Part shown: positions 60,144 to 64,000 of the stretch, piece by piece
Numbering within the stretch: the first letter of the stretch is position 1
Layout of the letters: each line of letters starts with the position of its first letter
Assembly (NCBI GenBank): GCA_035582835.1
Contig: JAYKAV010002950.1
Coordinates: 578,637 to 642,636 of the forward strand
From: Phoebastria nigripes
Taxonomy: Eukaryota > Chordata > Aves > Procellariiformes > Diomedeidae
Direction: 5' to 3'
Length of the DNA stretch: 64,000 nt
Notes under the pieces: model-generated
What the model saw: only the letters and a program-made list of their open reading frames with translations
What the model was told of the DNA's origin: nothing
Databases searched by the model: none
Made by a program: the position numbers and the translations under genes

Positions 60144-60280
60144 CAGCAATATGTACAGTGAAAATATCTCCAAGTTTCTTTTGCTGATCCAGTAAGAATT
60201 TGAAAGCATCTTTTCTAAAAATCAAAGCCTTCCCAAGGTAAGGAATCCAGCCATTTATTAGCGGAGGCTCTCCAGTCTTC
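60144..60280 (-). CDS. CYP7B1: CYP7B1 exon 2
   Basis: 137 nt encode KTGEPPLINGWIPYLGKALI, then FRKDAFKFLLDQQKKLGDIF and TVHIAG. The proline-rich GEPPL hinge after the membrane anchor and the IPYLG motif are typical of CYP7 N-termini. The first G completes a codon begun in exon 1, and the last G joins exon 3 as GGT. The membrane-anchor exon (about 35-40 residues, judged from the 506-residue human protein and the 471 residues encoded here) and the promoter lie beyond the right edge. The gene is therefore partial in this window. Confidence 0.95.
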
Positions 60281-63200
60281 CTGTTAAAAACAGAAAAAAA
60301 AACCAGGAATTAACTTTGGCATGAGAGCAACTCATCTTTATATCTATTTATATATAACACTTAGACCCACCGTCTACATATATAGTTCTTGCAATGTATA
60401 ATATGTTGTACAGAAAGTTCTTCAGATATGATGGCAGGTTAAACCTAATCACACCTCTGAGCGCAGAAGGCTCTGTGTGGTGATTAGGAAAAATAAGTGA
60501 GAGAAATTGAGATGCATTTAACTACAGGTCGTCCAGTTATTACCATCAAGTTACGAACACAGAAAAATGACATTCAGTAGAAAATCTCCCAGCAAAGAGT
60601 CCTCTCATTTTCAATATTTGGCGTGTCAGAGGAAGATGTATCGGAAGGCAATTATGACAGATTTAGGTAAATAGGACGCTGACATACCACACAAAACAAC
60701 TAGCCTTACAAATAATGTTTTAAGAATTTCAGTTTACCAGCACACAGACCAGCTACCATTCTAACTAAGTATCTCTAAAATACAGAATAGTAACAGAGGC
60801 TGAACATTTACCATAATAAATCTTAGTCTCCGTATGTTTATAGTCTCCTAAGCTAGGAACGTGTATGAACAGTTTAAGATGAAATTCTAGATAATGATAT
60901 TTGCATCCCAGTCTAAAAAAGCAGCCACGGTGTGTTAGTTATGTTTATGGAATAGTATAAAATACCTTTCAAGAATCTAATAAGTTACATTTTTCTTTAA
61001 AAAGGAAAAAAGGTTCCCACACTGTCCTATTCCTGACTGCAAGTAAATGTCTCTCCTTCGTGCTGGTCTTTAGTTGCTTGAATCTGATTTACAACAAAGA
61101 AACATAAAGCGTGCTTGTTCTGGAAAGGATTAAAACAAATATTCACAAACAACTCTGCTGCTACATCCCATCTGTGAAGGTGACTTATACTACATGCAGA
61201 ACAACTCATTCTGATTAAACACAAGATATTTACTAGCTTGGTTCTAATCAAAGATCAAGGGATCACAAGCTTTACTACTATCATACACAGCATGGATTTT
61301 TATGTAGCTGGATTAACCCTATCATAGTCACATTCTCCCTTGAACTGCTATAACAGAAATGAAAAAAAAAAAAGGTCAACATATATGCTGCATTTAAAAT
61401 TTTTATTTTCGTAATTAAAACTTTCTGAGAGGAAATTACAAGGGATTTGATCTTTTGCTTTAAAAAGTTGCTATAAATTTAATTTAGAGATAAACAGATG
61501 TGGCCAAACCGAGTTGCATATCTCAATCTCTTTCTGTTTAACTGACTACTAATTCTGAATGTTAGTTTTCAAGAACATCCTTCTGTCCTCTGGAAAACCT
61601 GTAAACCTTCTAGTCCAAACCCGACAATCTCACAGCTGACACATTTGCCCTGGCTTTTTCGTTTCTTTGGGTTTTGTGGCTTTGGGGTTTTGTTTGTTTG
61701 TTTTGTGGTGGTTTTTTTTTTAATTGTGGAGAAGGTGGAGCGCCTCTTTTTTCAATACCTCCCATAAACCACTGCATTATCCATCCTCTAGCAGTCAAGT
61801 AACAACACTATTTACTCAAGTGGTCCAGAAAACTTTGTTATGGTTAATTCTGTATTAAGTGAATACAAGAAAAGAACTAATCTGAGATTACACGAGAGAG
61901 ATCACCAGCCCTGGAAGCATAACAGCCTACTCGATACCCTCAATTATAGTCTCCAAGCCCATACAGAATCTGGGTGATTTACCCATTTTTTTACCCCCCA
62001 GACTATTAAGTCCCGAGAGCAGCCTCCTTTCACTTCCCGGGCTGGACACTACATCCCGTAAGTAGCATCCTGACAAGTATTTAGATAGGCTTTTTGTCAT
62101 CTTCTAATTGAATGCATCTAATTTCACCCTCCACGTTCTGTCATTCGGTCAGAAGCTGTATTCTTCACAAGCTCTCCGCTGGGTAAAAAAGAGGCAGCTC
62201 AGAAATCCAGGGGAAAATTAACTTAATGCTCCAAGTCTGCGGGATCACATCAGGGAGACATTTTGCTATCGCAAAGACGTGAGGGTCATCGTTTGCTTCA
62301 GACATGTTTAGCTCAGCAGCAATAAGCTTAACACTGTTAAACACCGTGTCAAGGCTACGTGGCTTTCAGAGGAAAATATAACACCAGTTCAACTTACGAC
62401 CCACAGCAGACTGATAACAGAAATGTGTCTTCATTTCTAGCTTTCCTTCCCTTTGGAAGATGGAGGTCATCTTCATGACTTATAGATGTCTGCCAACACA
62501 CAGCAAAGAAAAGAGCGCCGCGTATATTTTAGTGCCTCCCAAAATACAATGCTTCGCTGCACAAACTTTTAAGCAGCACAGTTCAGCTGACCCCAGCTTC
62601 CTTCAGGACTCTCACCTGCATCCCAGGTACCTCCAGAAGTTCCCATCACCTTCAGATGCTACACTGAACCATTAACAAAGCCCACAGAAACTTTTACTGG
62701 TTAATTAATTTGTTGACAAACTTTAACTCCGGACTCACACTTTACAGCTGTTGTAAAATTTTATAATTAGGCAAAATATTACAAATGTTGAAGTTAAATT
62801 TTTCTCATGATACAATATATATTTTTGTATCAAATGTAAAATATAGTTAAGAAATATAAAGAAGCAATATGAAGTGTTTTGATGGCAATTTAAGACTGCA
62901 ACTTTTTTCATTGAAGCATTCAGAATATCTTACCAGATTACGTTTTATTCAGTCCTGGTTTAACTGCTTAAATTCTAATTCACTTAACACACCTCGTACT
63001 ATTCCCAGGCCTTTTCACTCCACATTCCTATGTTTTTTACAGATTGGGCTGGTTTTGCTTATATACAGGAATATGAGAAGCCTCTCTGAAGTCAGTAAGA
63101 CTCAACGGACAAATTTCTCACATATGTGAGTGAGTTTTACAAATAAAGCATCAGCAACATGTCCAATGCAATCTATAAGTAGACAGATCAGTTACAAAGT

Positions 63201-64000
63201 GGAGGGAAAGCAACGCAGTTGTATCATCCATCATTGTTAAATGGATAATTTCAAATGGCATTATGCAAAAATCAGCTGGCTACAAATACAGCCCGTAAAT
63301 AGAATGAACAGATTTTGATAACTGTAATTTTTCTTTGCTTTCACAGAGAAAAGATACTTCCTTGTTAGCAAGTAATAAAGTTGAGATGTCTACTCAATCA
63401 AAGAAGGAAAGTGTTGCAATTTGTTTACAGTTTCCTTAAGGGAGATTTTTCAGCTCACGCAAAACACAGAAGTCACTGACTCAGGTGTGGTTATTTAGCT
63501 ACAGAGGTAAGGCCGTATTAAAAAATGTGGATATTGTACCTATGTCTCACTTACGCTAAGCAGCAGTGATGCAACAAAGCAGAAGAAAAATCAGCCGCAA
63601 CACAAATTATGTGAAAAATAGATTAAAAAATATATTTTTCAAATTCAACGTCTCTAAACATTATCTTTTCAATAAGTGAACGGGAATTATTTGGGAAACC
63701 CAAATAATGTGATTTGTTAAGCTCTCCAAACATTAACATTTCTTTTAATTGCAAAGAAAATGCCCTAAAGATTCACAAGCAAATAGACTTTGTCAACATT
63801 ATTTCTCATAGAAATATTGTTGCTTTATAAAAGCACACAAGACTATTCTTTTGCTGTTTACACCACTTCAGCTCCTCTGCAGTGTAGGGCATAGGATCAG
63901 TGTAAATGAGAGAAGAATCCTTCTCATTTCACTGGTTATTTGTATTCCAAAGGAGCAGATGCCTTCCAAATTATGCAAAAATCCACAGTGCATCTCGTAC
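60281..64000 (-). other. CYP7B1: start of CYP7B1 intron 1 (3' part, continues outside)
   Basis: At least 3.7 kb of AT-rich intronic sequence upstream of exon 2. It shows no anchor-like exon with hydrophobic coding followed by a donor in the right phase, no transposon and no other gene. Exon 1 is therefore placed beyond 64000. Confidence 0.85.

Noticed and set aside
1..64000. Endogenous retroviruses, CRISPR arrays, tRNA or rRNA genes
   Set aside because: I saw no LTR pairs, gag/pol/env domains, regularly spaced repeats, tRNA cloverleaf boxes or rRNA-like sequence. The reverse transcriptase matches are all CR1 LINE type.

Overview
The window looks like a piece of a bird chromosome (a crocodilian or turtle is less likely). 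It contains two vertebrate genes that I recognise from their proteins, several CR1 LINE retrotransposons with the ATTCTATGATTCTAT-type 3' ends typical of birds, no SINE families that I can recognise, and scattered single Ns plus one 30-N gap, as in a draft assembly. I found no bacterial or viral genes, tRNAs, rRNAs or CRISPR arrays.

Layout: 1-20.3 kb is a gene-poor region with five degraded CR1 pieces or elements (about 3.69-5.53, 6.05-6.25, 6.30-8.21, 12.16-14.29 and 19.6-20.1 kb). The 12.16-14.29 kb block is a nested pair: a plus-strand CR1 landed inside an older minus-strand CR1. Two purine microsatellites lie at 18.4 and 20.8 kb. From 20.3 to 36.6 kb no transposon is visible. This domain is centred on the single-exon neural transcription factor gene BHLHE22 (CDS 26266-27168, plus strand) and alternates GC-rich, CpG-rich islands with AT-rich homeodomain-site-like segments that look like conserved enhancers. 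A 94-bp perfect palindrome at 21492-21585 is either an assembly fold-back or a very unusual hairpin. A nearly complete but dead CR1 (about 36.6-39.7 kb) separates the two genes.

From 41.96 kb to the right edge lies CYP7B1 on the minus strand. Exons 6 to 2 are all present with GT-AG splice sites and matching phases. They encode 471 residues, and exon 1 with the promoter lies beyond 64000. The tail-to-tail BHLHE22/CYP7B1 order matches the human 8q12.3 arrangement as I know it. The two genes have unrelated products: BHLHE22 is a neuronal bHLH repressor, and CYP7B1 is an ER oxysterol 7-alpha-hydroxylase. The CYP7B1 introns carry no recognisable transposons and several conserved-looking AT-rich blocks, so CYP7B1 may be a bystander gene hosting BHLHE22 enhancers. 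That last point is inference.

No new multi-gene system is evident. The best leads are the palindrome, the nested CR1 with its target-site duplication, the putative autoregulatory E-boxes and repeat-rich leader of BHLHE22, and the candidate enhancer blocks.
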